From Acidobacteriaceae bacterium (lineage in GTDB: Bacteria > Acidobacteriota > Terriglobia > Terriglobales > Acidobacteriaceae), in NCBI GenBank assembly GCA_003131585.1, contig PKVW01000060.1, forward strand, positions 9,194 to 65,159: a DNA stretch of 55,966 nucleotides, given 5' to 3'. Both the position numbers and the translations under genes were made by a program. Shown here in pieces: positions 27,010 through 35,972 of this stretch. A model generated the notes under the pieces. That model was not told the DNA's origin. It did no database searches and worked only from the letters and a program-made list of their open reading frames with translations. Each line of letters opens with the position of its first letter. Position 1 is the first letter of the stretch.

Positions 27010-29496
27010 CTAGTTGGGCGAAGCCAGCACGTCGTCATAATAGTTGAGCAAGGCTCGCCGCGGCTTCGCCTTCAGGCCTTTTAGCGGAACCTTCTGCTCG
27101 ACCGAGGTATTCCCAGTCAGCCTCGCGCGCCCCAGAAAGAACATGCCTCCGTCGGCCAGTTCCAGGTAAATCGGCACGGGCATGCGGAAATCGTCATTCA
27201 CCTTGGACTGCGTTACCTTGAAGCTGAAGACGACGACGCCGTCCGCTCCGGTGTCGAACGAATAGTCGATCTTGTATGCGGGCAACTGCGTGCCATAGAC
27301 ATATTCGTTGAAGAACCAATCCATTTTCTGGTTTCCCTCGATGTCCATGTCGTGGGTCATGTGCTTCTCGATCATGGCCTTGAAATCTTCGGTGGTGGCG
27401 GAGCGGCCGGCGTAGGTACTCACGAAATCGTGCATGGTGTCTTTGAATCGCTGATCGCCAGTACGATTGTCGCGCATCATCATCCGGATCATGTGCAGGA
27501 TGTAGGCGCCCTTGGGATAGATGAGGCGCCGCGTCACGTCGAAACCCGTGCGGGAATTGCTCATGCGATATCCCATGGTCACTGGGCCGGCATCGATGGC
27601 GCGGAAACCCTCCGCGTTGCGCTCCAGCAGCAGTTCGCGCTCGTCGTTCCAGAAGCTGATGAACTTTTGCTGGCTTTTCTCAATGTTGTACAAGTAGATC
27701 GAGGCCGACATATCGGCAAACCCCTCGCTCATCCACTGGTCGCGGTACGAATCAAATCCCACGGTGTGGCCCCACCATTGGTGCGCCACCTCGTGCGGCG
27801 TGACCACCTTCCAGTAGCCGCGGTCGCCAAAATCCATGCCCAACTGGTGGCGCACCGTGGTGTCGAAGAAGTAGCACATGGGAATCCATACCAGCTCCGG
27901 CCAGGATTGGCCATACCTGCAATCCGTTTGCTGCGTGATCGCGAGGCGCTTGAATGAAGAAGGTCCGAAGTAGTCGCTATAGATTTCGGTCGCGAGTTCT
28001 CCCTCGGCCAGCGCCTTCTTGATGAGCGTGGTTGTGCTCATCGTGCCCAAGGCCATACCCGACCCTATGTGGGATCCCATGGTGGGTAAATCGTTATTGA
28101 CCGCATGTTGCAAGCTCTCCACCCAGCCCGGTGGCTCCTGGTTGGCGAAGGACTGCACCAGGTATTCCGGTTTGGTCAGCTTGACCTCTTCTTCTTTGAA
28201 TTTGCCGAAGTTGAATCCCGCGAACGTTTGCGGAACTTCGCTCTTCCACACCGTCACGTTCTGCCCGCCATCGTTGGTCTCGCTGACCAGTTCGCCGGTG
28301 GCGGCGATCTTCATCCCTTTCGGAATGCGGAAAGTCATGTCATAACTAACGCGATCGCCGACCGCGCTATTGGGATACCAGTCTTGGCGGGCGATCGGGT
28401 AGTAATTGCCTCCGCCTTCGTCAAACACCGCGTCTTTGCCGCCGTAGATTGTTGTGATGGAGAATTTGTCGCCCGCAGCCAGCGCTTTGGGAAGGATCAC
28501 CGAGAAGCCCGCATCTTCATTCTTATCTTCCTGGATGAAGGACAGGCCCTGTCCATCCGCGCTAACGCTCTGCACCCGCAAGGTAGGGAACAAATCGAAA
28601 GGGATCACGCGCGAACCGTTGACTCGTACGACAAACGTTGTCGTGGCCTTCCCCGTCAGGTGGGCATTTTTCTCGATGGTGGTATCCAGCAGTTGGTGTT
28701 CAATATGGATATGGCCCCGTGCCGTACCTCTTTTCTGCCCACCCGACATAGGGAAAGCGGCCCAAACACCGTACTTATTGTCGTCGTAGGTCATCAACCC
28801 GACGTCTTCCTGCATGACATAACCCGCCCCATGCGGATCGATCACGAAAAGCTCTTTGTCGTTGTAGCGTTTGCCATGGACGAAAGCCACGAACAGCGTG
28901 CCCGGCTCCGGGCTGAGCACGTCTTGCAGAATGCGCGCGTCAAGGTTGTACTTCAGTTCGTGGCCATGACGCATCGCGTTCTGGCTATCCTTGAGCAGGC
29001 CATTGTCGCAGCCGCCCGCAGCCGCGCTCCCGGCTTTCTTAATTTCGTCATAAGTCGAGTCGGTAAAGCGCAGCACCAGGTGGCTGAAGTTTTCGCTGAA
29101 TTCGTTCTCCTTGGTAAACAACTTCAGCATGCTGATCTCGGAGGGCGGCGGCGAGAGCACGAAGTTGCCGTCCCCCGCGAACACCGCCCCAGTAACTTTG
29201 CCTTGCACGGGAGCCGTAAAGCACACCGTTCCGGAGCGCAGATGAAACGTTGCCGCGTCGCGCTTGAGATCGAAATTGCTCACGCTAACCGCTTCGCCCC
29301 CCAGCGCGAGGTTGCGCAGAGCCTGATACGTGGGATCGGAGTTAGGCGCTAATGGCGCGGCATTCTGGCCGTAGGCTGCCGGAGCGGCGGCAAGCAATAA
29401 TCCGGCCATTCCGAGGAAGAAGAAGGTCGCCACACACGTAAACGCCTCCGCCAGGCACACTAAGGCGGAGCGCAGGGACCGGATGAAAAAACGCAT
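27010..29496 (-). CDS. M1-family metallopeptidase (exported)
   Basis: An 828-residue exported peptidase. An N-terminal hydrophobic segment (about 20-42) ends with a type I site near AAYGQ|NA. The zinc site is HEVAHQWWGHTVGF (H568, E569, H572) with the third ligand E591 in WMSEGFADMS, the HExxH-18-E pattern of clan MA M1 peptidases. The exopeptidase motif GxMEN is not recognisable at the expected place; the corresponding region is RYGQSWPELVW, so aminopeptidase activity is not certain. The long N-terminal region (about 50-260) is not typical of M1 and may be a binding domain. Two PEGA-protein genes lie upstream on the same strand. Confidence 0.88.
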   Translation of the reverse strand: MRFFIRSLRSALVCLAEAFTCVATFFFLGMAGLLLAAAPAAYGQNAAPLAPNSDPTYQALRNLALGGEAVSVSNFDLKRDAATFHLRSGTVCFTAPVQGKVTGAVFAGDGNFVLSPPPSEISMLKLFTKENEFSENFSHLVLRFTDSTYDEIKKAGSAAAGGCDNGLLKDSQNAMRHGHELKYNLDARILQDVLSPEPGTLFVAFVHGKRYNDKELFVIDPHGAGYVMQEDVGLMTYDDNKYGVWAAFPMSGGQKRGTARGHIHIEHQLLDTTIEKNAHLTGKATTTFVVRVNGSRVIPFDLFPTLRVQSVSADGQGLSFIQEDKNEDAGFSVILPKALAAGDKFSITTIYGGKDAVFDEGGGNYYPIARQDWYPNSAVGDRVSYDMTFRIPKGMKIAATGELVSETNDGGQNVTVWKSEVPQTFAGFNFGKFKEEEVKLTKPEYLVQSFANQEPPGWVESLQHAVNNDLPTMGSHIGSGMALGTMSTTTLIKKALAEGELATEIYSDYFGPSSFKRLAITQQTDCRYGQSWPELVWIPMCYFFDTTVRHQLGMDFGDRGYWKVVTPHEVAHQWWGHTVGFDSYRDQWMSEGFADMSASIYLYNIEKSQQKFISFWNDERELLLERNAEGFRAIDAGPVTMGYRMSNSRTGFDVTRRLIYPKGAYILHMIRMMMRDNRTGDQRFKDTMHDFVSTYAGRSATTEDFKAMIEKHMTHDMDIEGNQKMDWFFNEYVYGTQLPAYKIDYSFDTGADGVVVFSFKVTQSKVNDDFRMPVPIYLELADGGMFFLGRARLTGNTSVEQKVPLKGLKAKPRRALLNYYDDVLASPN

Positions 29497-29613
29497 GGAA
29501 CCTCCCGGGGGGAAGGAACGGCCATTATGACGAGTCTGGCCAGAAATGCAAGGGCCGTGATCAAAAAGGTTATCCGATTCGGAATGGGCTACCGGCAGCC
29601 CGCTGCGGCGGCG

Positions 29614-30393
29614 CTATGGATTCGACGCCTTCTCCAGTTCCGCATTGAGGTGCACACTGCTCCCGCCACTGACTTTCAACTTCCGCTCCCAATCCTTGAA
29701 TCCTGCTTTCTTCACCGTGACCGTGTGCTCGCCCTCCGTGACCTGAACGTCGGAAGGTGTGTTGCCCACGAAACTACCGTCGACTTCGATGTCGGCACCA
29801 TCGGGAACAGAAACTACGGACAGTTTGCCCGTCAGAGAAACCGCTGGAGCTGCGGCCATGACCGCAGCTTGCGGCGGGGGCGCGGCGGGCTTACTCTGTT
29901 CTGCTGCTGCAGCCGCGGCGGCGCGAATCTCTGAACCATGCTCAGTCCAGTCTTTGCCGATCGCTTCACACGCATCCTGAACCGAGCCACCTAGCGAAAG
30001 AGTTGACTTGCTCACGATGGAATCGCCCGAGACGCGCGCGAACACGGCGACCTTGTTTTTGTGCCGCAAGGCCCCTTTGCCGCCCTCATGGTCAAGAAGC
30101 ACGATGTAATCCGTCTTCGCCTGGATATTGTTAACGATCACATGGGGGCATCGTTCCCCGAAGGTCTTGATGATCTCGGCCGTTTGCGGACGAGCGCCGC
30201 CCGCCATGGAGCCTCCAAATGCTCCTCCGGCGCCTCCGCTCTGCGCGGCGATTGACCACGACTGGCTGTCGGTTATGAAAACTCTGGCTCTCTCTGGGTC
30301 AGCAGCCGCTTTTTGGTTCTCCTGCGCGGGAGCCGAGCACAACCACAAGAAAGGGGACAAGCAGGCAAGCAATGCACCTAAGCTTCTCTTCAT
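29614..30393 (-). CDS. Exported PEGA-domain protein
   Basis: A protein of about 259 residues, starting at ATG 30393 because GGGAGG lies 6 nt upstream; an earlier ATG would give eight more residues. A signal peptide (MKRSLGALLACLSPFLWLC, then SAPA|QE) exports it. A middle region (about 40-140) has no domain I know. The last 70 residues are a PEGA repeat (VPDGADIEVDGSFVGNTPSD, then VQVTEGEHTVTVKKAGFKDW). PEGA domains occur in surface proteins of many bacteria, presumably in binding. Its last 60 residues are nearly identical to the neighbour at 30428-31312, so the domain was duplicated recently. Confidence 0.85.
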   Translation of the reverse strand: MKRSLGALLACLSPFLWLCSAPAQENQKAAADPERARVFITDSQSWSIAAQSGGAGGAFGGSMAGGARPQTAEIIKTFGERCPHVIVNNIQAKTDYIVLLDHEGGKGALRHKNKVAVFARVSGDSIVSKSTLSLGGSVQDACEAIGKDWTEHGSEIRAAAAAAAEQSKPAAPPPQAAVMAAAPAVSLTGKLSVVSVPDGADIEVDGSFVGNTPSDVQVTEGEHTVTVKKAGFKDWERKLKVSGGSSVHLNAELEKASNP

Positions 30394-30427
30394 GGCAACC
30401 CTCCCGGGACTCCTCAAACGACAGTCA

Positions 30428-31312
30428 TCACTGACCGGTTAGCTTTTCCAACTCGGCGTTCAGATGTACGCTGCTGCCCGCGCTGACTTTCAGCTTCCGC
30501 TTCCAGTCCTGGAAGCCCGTTTTCTTCACCGTGACCGTGTGCTCGCCCTCCGTGACCTGTACGTCGGAAGGCGTGTTGCCCACGAAGCTGCCGTCGACTT
30601 CGATGTCGGCACCCGGCGGATTGGACTCGAGCAGCAGTTTCGCGGTCGTGGAGTCCACCGCGCTTTGAGTTGGCGCATTAGGAAGTGCAGCCGGCTGAAA
30701 TTTCGCGATATCGAGCCTCATATCTCCGTTTACATACGCCGTGATCTCGGTCCCCTTCGGAATACTGATGTCCTTGCCGTGCATGAATAGAAAAAAGGGT
30801 GCGGCAGGAAAGAAAATCAGGCTCGTTGCTACCATTCCGCCCACCATGCCGCCGGTGTGACCGCCGCCTTTAACGTCCTTTACCGCTCGCAGCGCCGCTT
30901 TCTCCCCGCTAACCAGTTTCACATAGTCGATGTTGATGTCCAGTTTTCCACCGCGAGCCATTCTTCTCTTGGCCTGAGCTTCGGTAACGGTCGCGAAGGC
31001 GAGGCCGCCTTTTGGTATGACGAGGGTACCATTTACGGTAACGTCGTCCAGGACCTCGAAGTCCACGTTGTCGCCCACGTGCGAATCAGCAGAGGATATG
31101 GTTCGATTCAGTCGTAGCCTTACGGGCGTTTCCTCTTCGAGCACGAATCCCTTGGTGGACGTAGAGTTCGTCTGCACAGGTTGCTGTTGGGCCGCCTGCT
31201 GTGCCGGTTGTTGCTCGGCCGGAGCGGCAGGAGTTGAAGACGCGGCTGTCTGAGCTACCGAAGCACAGGATAGAAACAGCAACGCGAGCCACGAAGACAG
31301 ATACATTTTCAC
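30428..31312 (-). CDS. Exported PEGA-domain protein
   Basis: A protein of about 294 residues. The GTG at 31312 has GGAGG 6 nt upstream; an ATG two codons later is the alternative. The signal peptide is MYLSSWLALLFLSCASVAQT. A Gln/Ala/Pro/Thr-rich stretch (about 25-55) leads into a domain with TPVRLRLNRTISSADSHVGDNV and LVIPKGGLAFATVTEAQ, resembling an LPS-assembly or SH3-like beta domain, then a glycine-rich hydrophobic stretch (about 150-175), and the PEGA domain at the end. Close paralogue of the next gene in its PEGA part. Confidence 0.84.
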   Translation of the reverse strand: MKMYLSSWLALLFLSCASVAQTAASSTPAAPAEQQPAQQAAQQQPVQTNSTSTKGFVLEEETPVRLRLNRTISSADSHVGDNVDFEVLDDVTVNGTLVIPKGGLAFATVTEAQAKRRMARGGKLDINIDYVKLVSGEKAALRAVKDVKGGGHTGGMVGGMVATSLIFFPAAPFFLFMHGKDISIPKGTEITAYVNGDMRLDIAKFQPAALPNAPTQSAVDSTTAKLLLESNPPGADIEVDGSFVGNTPSDVQVTEGEHTVTVKKTGFQDWKRKLKVSAGSSVHLNAELEKLTGQ

Positions 31313-31479
31313 AGGGACCCTCCGGTCACGCGAATCTTCAGGATGTTGGGGGAAAACCCGGGGATACGCCATTATCCTCATGGCGGAAATGAAGTCAATC
31401 CAAATCTGCGAGTCCGTTGCCCAGCAAAAGGGAAGATTCTCGCGCTGCAGCGCCTGAAGGCGGGTTGTCGAGGCGGGCA

Positions 31480-31505
31480 GGTGCGGTACGGCTGAAGCCG
31501 TACCC
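31480..31505. repeat. Dispersed palindromic repeat fragment
   Basis: gcggtacggctgaagccgtaccc is a palindrome whose core (cggctgaagccg) is the reverse complement of the copies at 3019 and in tilS. Confidence 0.65.
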
Positions 31506-32017
31506 GGATACGAATCCGCGTATCAGAAGATGTGGATTTGAATTAGCTTCGGGGTCGAAAAACTGGAACGCGCCCGCACGCACAGGTCACAGCGGTGCCT
31601 GCGAGTGCAGGGCAGCACAGCTAGGCAATAGGCGAGAGTCCTCGACTATCGCGGTGTGTTCCCGCGACGATCCTCGTCTGCTTCGTTCTGGCAGGCTTAC
31701 TCGTTCTTCTTGTTCAATCTTCTGGCTTTGTCCAATCTTCTGGGGTTGCGTTGCGTCCTTTCAAACTTTAATGGTAGTGATCACCACCAACAACGGGCGC
31801 CAAGCCCTGGGCTATCCAGGGTAGCCTATCGAAGCGCCCTGATCAGATGTCCCTCTGTCCCTCACTCACGTGGGAAGGTTGCGGGGCCGTGAGTTTCCTA
31901 GGACTAGGCACGACACACATCCAGGCCTTACGATTCCAACATTAGCGCGATGATTGTAGAAAGGAAAGGTTAGATGTCACAAGCGTGCGAATTTTTCTGT
32001 GGAAATGTGCCGGTTGC

Positions 32018-32096
32018 ACCGCGGCGGCTAAAGCCGCGTTAATTTTGTGGGGCTTTGCGGCGTCGGCGGAAAGCCGCGCCCTTTCAAAACGAGGTC
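32018..32096. repeat. Dispersed palindromic repeat pair
   Basis: Two palindromes, gcggctaaagccgc (about 32023) and gcggaaagccgcgccctttc (about 32069), follow one another. The second matches the copy at 53226-53262 (gcggctgaaagccgcgccctttcaaa). Confidence 0.65.
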
Positions 32097-32155
32097 GCAG
32101 ACCGGGGTCTTCCGAAAAACTGGCAACTGGTCCGCTGGCAACCGGCAACTATTCT

Positions 32156-33322
32156 TCAATACTTCGGCACCTTCGGATCCACGCGGTCGGACCAGGCGGT
32201 AATCCCGCCGGCAAGGTTGTGCACTTTGGTGAAACCCGATTGCTGCAGGAAGGCGACCGCCTTCGCGCTGCGTCCTCCCATTTTGCAATGGACGACGATT
32301 TCGCGGCTGGAATCCAGTTCGTGCACGCGATTGGGCAGGTCGTTCAGCGGAATCAGATGTCCGCCGAGGTTGCAGATCTGATACTCGTTCGGCTCGCGCA
32401 CGTCGAGGACGAAAAGATCTTCTTTCGCGTCCAGACGGCGCTTCAGCTCTTCCACTTGAATTTCCGGAACTCCCGTTCCCACCGGTTTCTCCTCCCCGCG
32501 AATGCCGCAAAACTCGTTGTAGTCTATCAGCTTCGTCACCGTGGGATGCGTGCCGCACACCGGGCAATCCGGATTCTTGCGCAGCTTGAGCTCGCGGAAC
32601 TTCATGCCGAGAGCGTCGATCAGCAGCAGCCGCCCGATCAGAGGCTCGCCCGCTCCGAGAATTAACTTGATTACTTCGGTGGCCTGCATTACACCCACCA
32701 ACCCCGGCAGAATGCCCAGCACGCCGCCCTCCGCGCAGGAAGGAACCAGCCCCGGCGGCGGCGGCTCGGGATAGAGGCAGCGGTAGCACGGCCCGGCTTT
32801 TGTGGCGAATACGCTGGCCTGCCCCTCGAAGCGAAAGATCGAGCCGTAGACGTTGGGCTTGCCGGTGAGCACGCATGCGTCATTCACCAGGTAACGCGTG
32901 GGGAAGTTGTCGGTGCCGTCGGCAATAATGTCGAAGTCGCGGAAGATTTCCAGCGCATTCTCGCTGCTCAACCGCATGTCAAACTTCCGCAGATTCAGGA
33001 ACGGATTGATCGCCGTCAGCTTTTCCGCCGCCGAATCCAGCTTCTTCCGCCCCACATCGGCGGTGGAGTGAAGGATCTGCCGTTGCAGGTTGGTGTAATC
33101 CACCACATCGAAATCGACCAAGCCCAGCGTGCCCACGCCCGCCGCCGCAAGATACAAAGCCAGCGGCGAACCCAGCCCTCCGGCGCCAATGCACAGCACG
33201 CGCGCCGCCTTCAGCTTCTGCTGGCCCTCCATGCCGACCTCGGGCATGATCAGGTGGCGCGAGTAGCGCAGGATTTCGTCCTTGCTCAGGGTTGCTGGAA
33301 TTTCGGTAGTGGTCGTAGCCAT
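32156..33322 (-). CDS. moeZ: MoeZ-like E1 adenylyltransferase/sulfurtransferase with rhodanese domain
   Basis: A 388-residue fusion of a ThiF/MoeB-type adenylylating enzyme with a C-terminal rhodanese domain, as in mycobacterial MoeZ. The ATP loop GAGGLGSP (46-53), the adenylation Asp136 (ADGTDNF), and the zinc cysteines CYRC (179-182) and CPVC (253-256) are in place. The rhodanese active site is CKMGGRS with Cys346. It activates the C-terminal GG of ubiquitin-like carriers and loads sulfur as a thiocarboxylate. The gene lies 130 bp from cysO on the same strand, so the carrier is probably its substrate. A tandem repeat starts just after the stop codon. Confidence 0.92.
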   Translation of the reverse strand: MATTTTEIPATLSKDEILRYSRHLIMPEVGMEGQQKLKAARVLCIGAGGLGSPLALYLAAAGVGTLGLVDFDVVDYTNLQRQILHSTADVGRKKLDSAAEKLTAINPFLNLRKFDMRLSSENALEIFRDFDIIADGTDNFPTRYLVNDACVLTGKPNVYGSIFRFEGQASVFATKAGPCYRCLYPEPPPPGLVPSCAEGGVLGILPGLVGVMQATEVIKLILGAGEPLIGRLLLIDALGMKFRELKLRKNPDCPVCGTHPTVTKLIDYNEFCGIRGEEKPVGTGVPEIQVEELKRRLDAKEDLFVLDVREPNEYQICNLGGHLIPLNDLPNRVHELDSSREIVVHCKMGGRSAKAVAFLQQSGFTKVHNLAGGITAWSDRVDPKVPKY

Positions 33323-33455
33323 AAAATCCTCGATTGAAATTCGAAATTGCTGGATTTCCGCAGCGCCAGACGAGACAGGATGCTACCAACAGGAAGGACA
33401 ACAACAGCGCTTTGTGGCGGAAGGTTTCAACTTTGTAATCCTGGCAAGTCCGCAG

Positions 33456-33734
33456 TCAGACGGCGCCTCCGGCAATGGAAGGCACGATAGAAATGTTATC
33501 ACCTTCCTTCACCGCGGTCGCTTCTTTCTGCAGGTAGCGGATGTCCTCGTCGTTGACATAGAGGTTGACGAAGGCGCGCAGCTTTCCGTCCTCGGTGTAA
33601 AGGTGCCGGCGTACCTCGGGATGCTGCGCCACCAGTGCGGTCATGGCTTCGCCCACGGTGGCGGCCTTCACTTCCACGATGGATTGCTTGCCCACATACT
33701 GCCGCAGAGGCGTAGGGATGTGAATCTTGCTCAT
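33456..33734 (-). CDS. cysO: CysO-like sulfur carrier protein
   Basis: A 92-residue ubiquitin-like MoaD/ThiS-family carrier. It resembles mycobacterial CysO (IPTPLRQYVG, LRAFVNLYVNDEDIRYL, ATAVKEGDNISIVPSIAGG). In CysO the GG C-terminus carries the thiocarboxylate sulfur for cysteine synthesis. Here the GG (89-90) is followed by two extra residues, Ala-Val, so a protease would have to trim it, as QbsD does for QbsE. A JAMM protease gene is at 39939-40379 and moeZ is adjacent. I start at MSKIH; an upstream ATG would add four residues. Assignment to CysO rather than MoaD rests on the sequence match and the gene neighbours. Confidence 0.88.
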   Translation of the reverse strand: MSKIHIPTPLRQYVGKQSIVEVKAATVGEAMTALVAQHPEVRRHLYTEDGKLRAFVNLYVNDEDIRYLQKEATAVKEGDNISIVPSIAGGAV

Positions 33735-33860
33735 AGGTCTAAGCATATTAAAGATGCGACGGGAGAACGCGAGGATTCAGGACGGTCGTAGTTTGGTCCC
33801 ACACCAGCACATACAGCGATGATCGGCGTGCCGTAGAATGCAGGAGACAAGGGAGAGACT

Positions 33861-34715
33861 ATGATGACGATTTTCGATCCAGCTCGGGGCAGAATTATTG
33901 ACGGCGGCGGCGGCGGCGCAGGACTTCTGCGCCTGATCGGACTTGGCATTGCCGCATTTGTATTGGTCATCTTGCTTTTCAGTTCCGTGACCAGGGTGGG
34001 CACCGGCCGCGTGGGCGTGCTCACGCTCTTTGGCAAAGTGCAGACGGGCGGGACCCTGGGCGAGGGAATCCACCTCATCAGCCCGCTCAAAACCAATAAC
34101 GAACTCTCCATCCAGACGCAGACGCTGAAAGAATCCGCCAGCGTGCCTTCCAGCGAAGGCCTAATGATAAGCTTGGATACTTCGCTCATTTACCATCTCA
34201 ATCCCGATCACGCCGCTGACGTGTTCCAGAAGATCGGCGCCGATTACGAAAACGTCGTGGTCGAGCCCACGCTGCGCTCCGCCATCCGTGAAGCCAGCGC
34301 CTCGCATACCGCGAACGCCCTCTACACCGGCGAACGCGAAGAAGTGGCCAAGCAGATTTTCGACCAGGTCAACGCTCAGCTCACTCCGCGCGGTGTGATC
34401 GTAGAGAAAGTTCTCTTGCGCGACATCCAGCTCCCGGCCACGCTGAAGGCCGCCATTGAAGCCAAACAGCAGGCTGAGCAGGAATCGCTCGCCATGAGTT
34501 TCCGTCTGCAGAAGGAAACCCAGGAAGCCCAGCGCAAGCGCATCGAAGCCGCCGGCGTCCGCGACTTCCAGCAGATCGTAGCCCAGGGAATCAGCGCGCA
34601 ACTGTTGGAGTGGAAGGGCATCGAAGCCACCGAGAACCTGGCCAAGAGCGCCAACACAAAAGTGGTAGTCATCGGCAACAACAAGAACGGCCTGCCCCTG
34701 ATCTTGGGCCAGTAG
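33861..34715 (+). CDS. Prohibitin/SPFH-domain membrane protein
   Basis: A 284-residue protein: short N-terminus, one membrane helix (about 23-41, LLRLIGLGIAAFVLVILLF), then the SPFH (band 7) domain with VPSSEGLMISLDTSLIYHLNPDHAADVFQKIG and ANALYTGEREEVAKQIFDQVN, and a coiled-coil C-terminus (EAKQQAEQESLAMSFRLQKE). It resembles bacterial prohibitin-like proteins that assemble rings in the membrane and can modulate FtsH. ftsH is in the window but far away. Its stop codon is the start of an exact 15-bp duplication. Confidence 0.88.
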   Translation: MMTIFDPARGRIIDGGGGGAGLLRLIGLGIAAFVLVILLFSSVTRVGTGRVGVLTLFGKVQTGGTLGEGIHLISPLKTNNELSIQTQTLKESASVPSSEGLMISLDTSLIYHLNPDHAADVFQKIGADYENVVVEPTLRSAIREASASHTANALYTGEREEVAKQIFDQVNAQLTPRGVIVEKVLLRDIQLPATLKAAIEAKQQAEQESLAMSFRLQKETQEAQRKRIEAAGVRDFQQIVAQGISAQLLEWKGIEATENLAKSANTKVVVIGNNKNGLPLILGQ

Positions 34716-34735
34716 ATTCTGGGCCAGTAGATTCT
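34706..34735. repeat. Exact 15-bp tandem duplication at the SPFH-gene stop codon
   Basis: gggccagtagattct occurs twice (34706-34720, 34721-34735). The first copy contains the last codon and TAG stop of the SPFH gene. Confidence 0.9.
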
Positions 34736-34775
34736 GTGCGCGGGGAACATAAGGTTCACGCGTGGACGGCCACCC

Positions 34776-34812
34776 CGTCGGCGTCGCTCAGGGCAGGCTC
34801 GGTTGTCCCGCC
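34776..34812. repeat. Dispersed repeat, 'gcttcgctcagggc' type, copy 1
   Basis: gtcggcgtcgctcagggcaggctcggttgtcccgcc shares its layout with 34923-34962 and, in reverse, 44097-44135. It lies just upstream of oppD. Confidence 0.6.
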
Positions 34813-34853
34813 GCGGCAAGGCGACGGTTTCGCGGCGCTGCTACCATGACACC

Positions 34854-35897
34854 GTGCCTCCACTGCTCGACGTCCGCCACCTGAACGTTGAATTCCCCGC
34901 TACCGCCCGGCCTACGGGTGGACAGCCCCTTCGGCTTCGCTCAGGGCCGGCTCAGGCGGCTCTCCCCACACAGGCACTTCCCGCCGTCCGCGACCTAAGC
35001 TTCTCCATCGCGCCCGGCGAGGTACTGGGCCTGGTGGGCGAATCGGGTTCCGGCAAGTCCATCACTTCTCTTGCCATCATGCGCCTGCTGCCGCCACAGG
35101 CAAGGGTTTCCGGAGAAATTTTCTTCTCGGAGAACGGCACAGCCCGCAGTCTCCTCGCATTGCCCGATGACTCCATGCGCCAACTCCGCGGCTCGCGCAT
35201 CGCCATGATTTTCCAGGAACCCATGACGGCTCTCAATCCCGTCATGCGAGTCGGCGACCAGATCGCCGAGGCGGTGCTGGCTCACGGCACCCGTTCCAAG
35301 AGCGAGGCCGCGAGGCTTGCCGTCCAAGCCATGACGGATGTCGCCATCCCCGAGCCCGACCGCCGGGCCCGCGACTATCCTCACCAGCTTTCCGGCGGCA
35401 TGCGCCAGCGGGTGATGATCGCCATGGCCATCGTGAACCGCCCGCAATTGCTCATCGCCGACGAGCCCACCACCGCGCTCGACGTCACCATTCAGGCTCA
35501 AATACTCGATCTGCTTAGCGCACTGCGCGCCAAGTTTGGCCTGGCCATGCTTTTTATCTCGCACGATCTCGCCGTAGTTTCACAGGTCGCCGGACGCGTG
35601 GCCGTGATGTATGCCGGCAGCGTAGTGGAACTGGGAACCAAACGTGAAATCTTTCAGGCCCCGGCACACCCATATACGCGCGGCCTGCTGCACGCCGTTC
35701 CCGACCTGAAGACGGAGCGTGGGCGTCCGCTTGAAACTATCGAAGGCACGGTCCCGCCGCTGCACGCCATGCCTCCGGGCTGTGCCTTCGAGCCGCGCTG
35801 TGAGTTCCGTCTGCCCGAGTGCACCCGCGCCCTGCCGCCCCTGGTAGAGGTTGCCGAAGGACATTGGGCTCGCTGCCCGGTTGTAAATAGGAAATAG
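34854..35897 (+). CDS. oppD: Oligopeptide/dipeptide ABC transporter ATP-binding protein
   Basis: A protein of about 347 residues. The start is placed at GTG 34854, giving [18 protein letters not shown]. Then comes a Pro/Ala-rich stretch containing [12 protein letters not shown], encoded by a dispersed repeat (34923-34962), before [19 protein letters not shown]. Walker A GESGSGKS, signature LSGGMRQRV, Walker [13 protein letters not shown] and the switch His in [10 protein letters not shown] are present. The C-terminal oligopeptide/dipeptide transporter domain has [15 protein letters not shown] with its cysteine pattern. It would energise peptide or nickel uptake. No permease or binding protein adjoins it, so it is orphaned. 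Confidence 0.93.
   Translation: MPPLLDVRHLNVEFPATARPTGGQPLRLRSGPAQAALPTQALPAVRDLSFSIAPGEVLGLVGESGSGKSITSLAIMRLLPPQARVSGEIFFSENGTARSLLALPDDSMRQLRGSRIAMIFQEPMTALNPVMRVGDQIAEAVLAHGTRSKSEAARLAVQAMTDVAIPEPDRRARDYPHQLSGGMRQRVMIAMAIVNRPQLLIADEPTTALDVTIQAQILDLLSALRAKFGLAMLFISHDLAVVSQVAGRVAVMYAGSVVELGTKREIFQAPAHPYTRGLLHAVPDLKTERGRPLETIEGTVPPLHAMPPGCAFEPRCEFRLPECTRALPPLVEVAEGHWARCPVVNRK
34923..34962. repeat. Dispersed repeat copy 2 inside oppD
   Basis: gccccttcggcttcgctcagggccggctcaggcggctctcc. It is translated in frame between beta strands of the OppD N-terminus, where most homologues have a short loop. Copies with the same core lie at 34776-34812 and, inverted, 44097-44135. Confidence 0.7.
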
Positions 35898-35972
35898 CGA
35901 TGGCGGAAGAAACTCTGGCATCTATCCTCTTCCGTTCTCCTCGTTCTATAATCGCCATCCGTCTGGTGTTCA

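Larger units (their letters stand above)
31313..32155. other. Gene-free stretch with dispersed repeat fragments
   Basis: No ORF here looks real. It holds a palindrome of the dispersed family (gtacggctgaagccgtac, 31480-31505), a second with cggctaaagccg and gcggaaagccgcgccctttc (about 32018-32090), and a tandem unit ggcaactgg / ggcaaccgg / ggcaac (about 32120-32149) that starts just after the moeZ stop codon. A short hairpin ccctgggctatccaggg lies near 31805. No RNA gene is recognisable. Confidence 0.55.

Noticed and set aside
31417-31824. Plus-strand ORF of 135 codons in the gap between PEGA genes and moeZ
   Set aside because: Low-complexity, Arg/Ser-rich, crosses a dispersed palindromic repeat, and has no homology I recognise.
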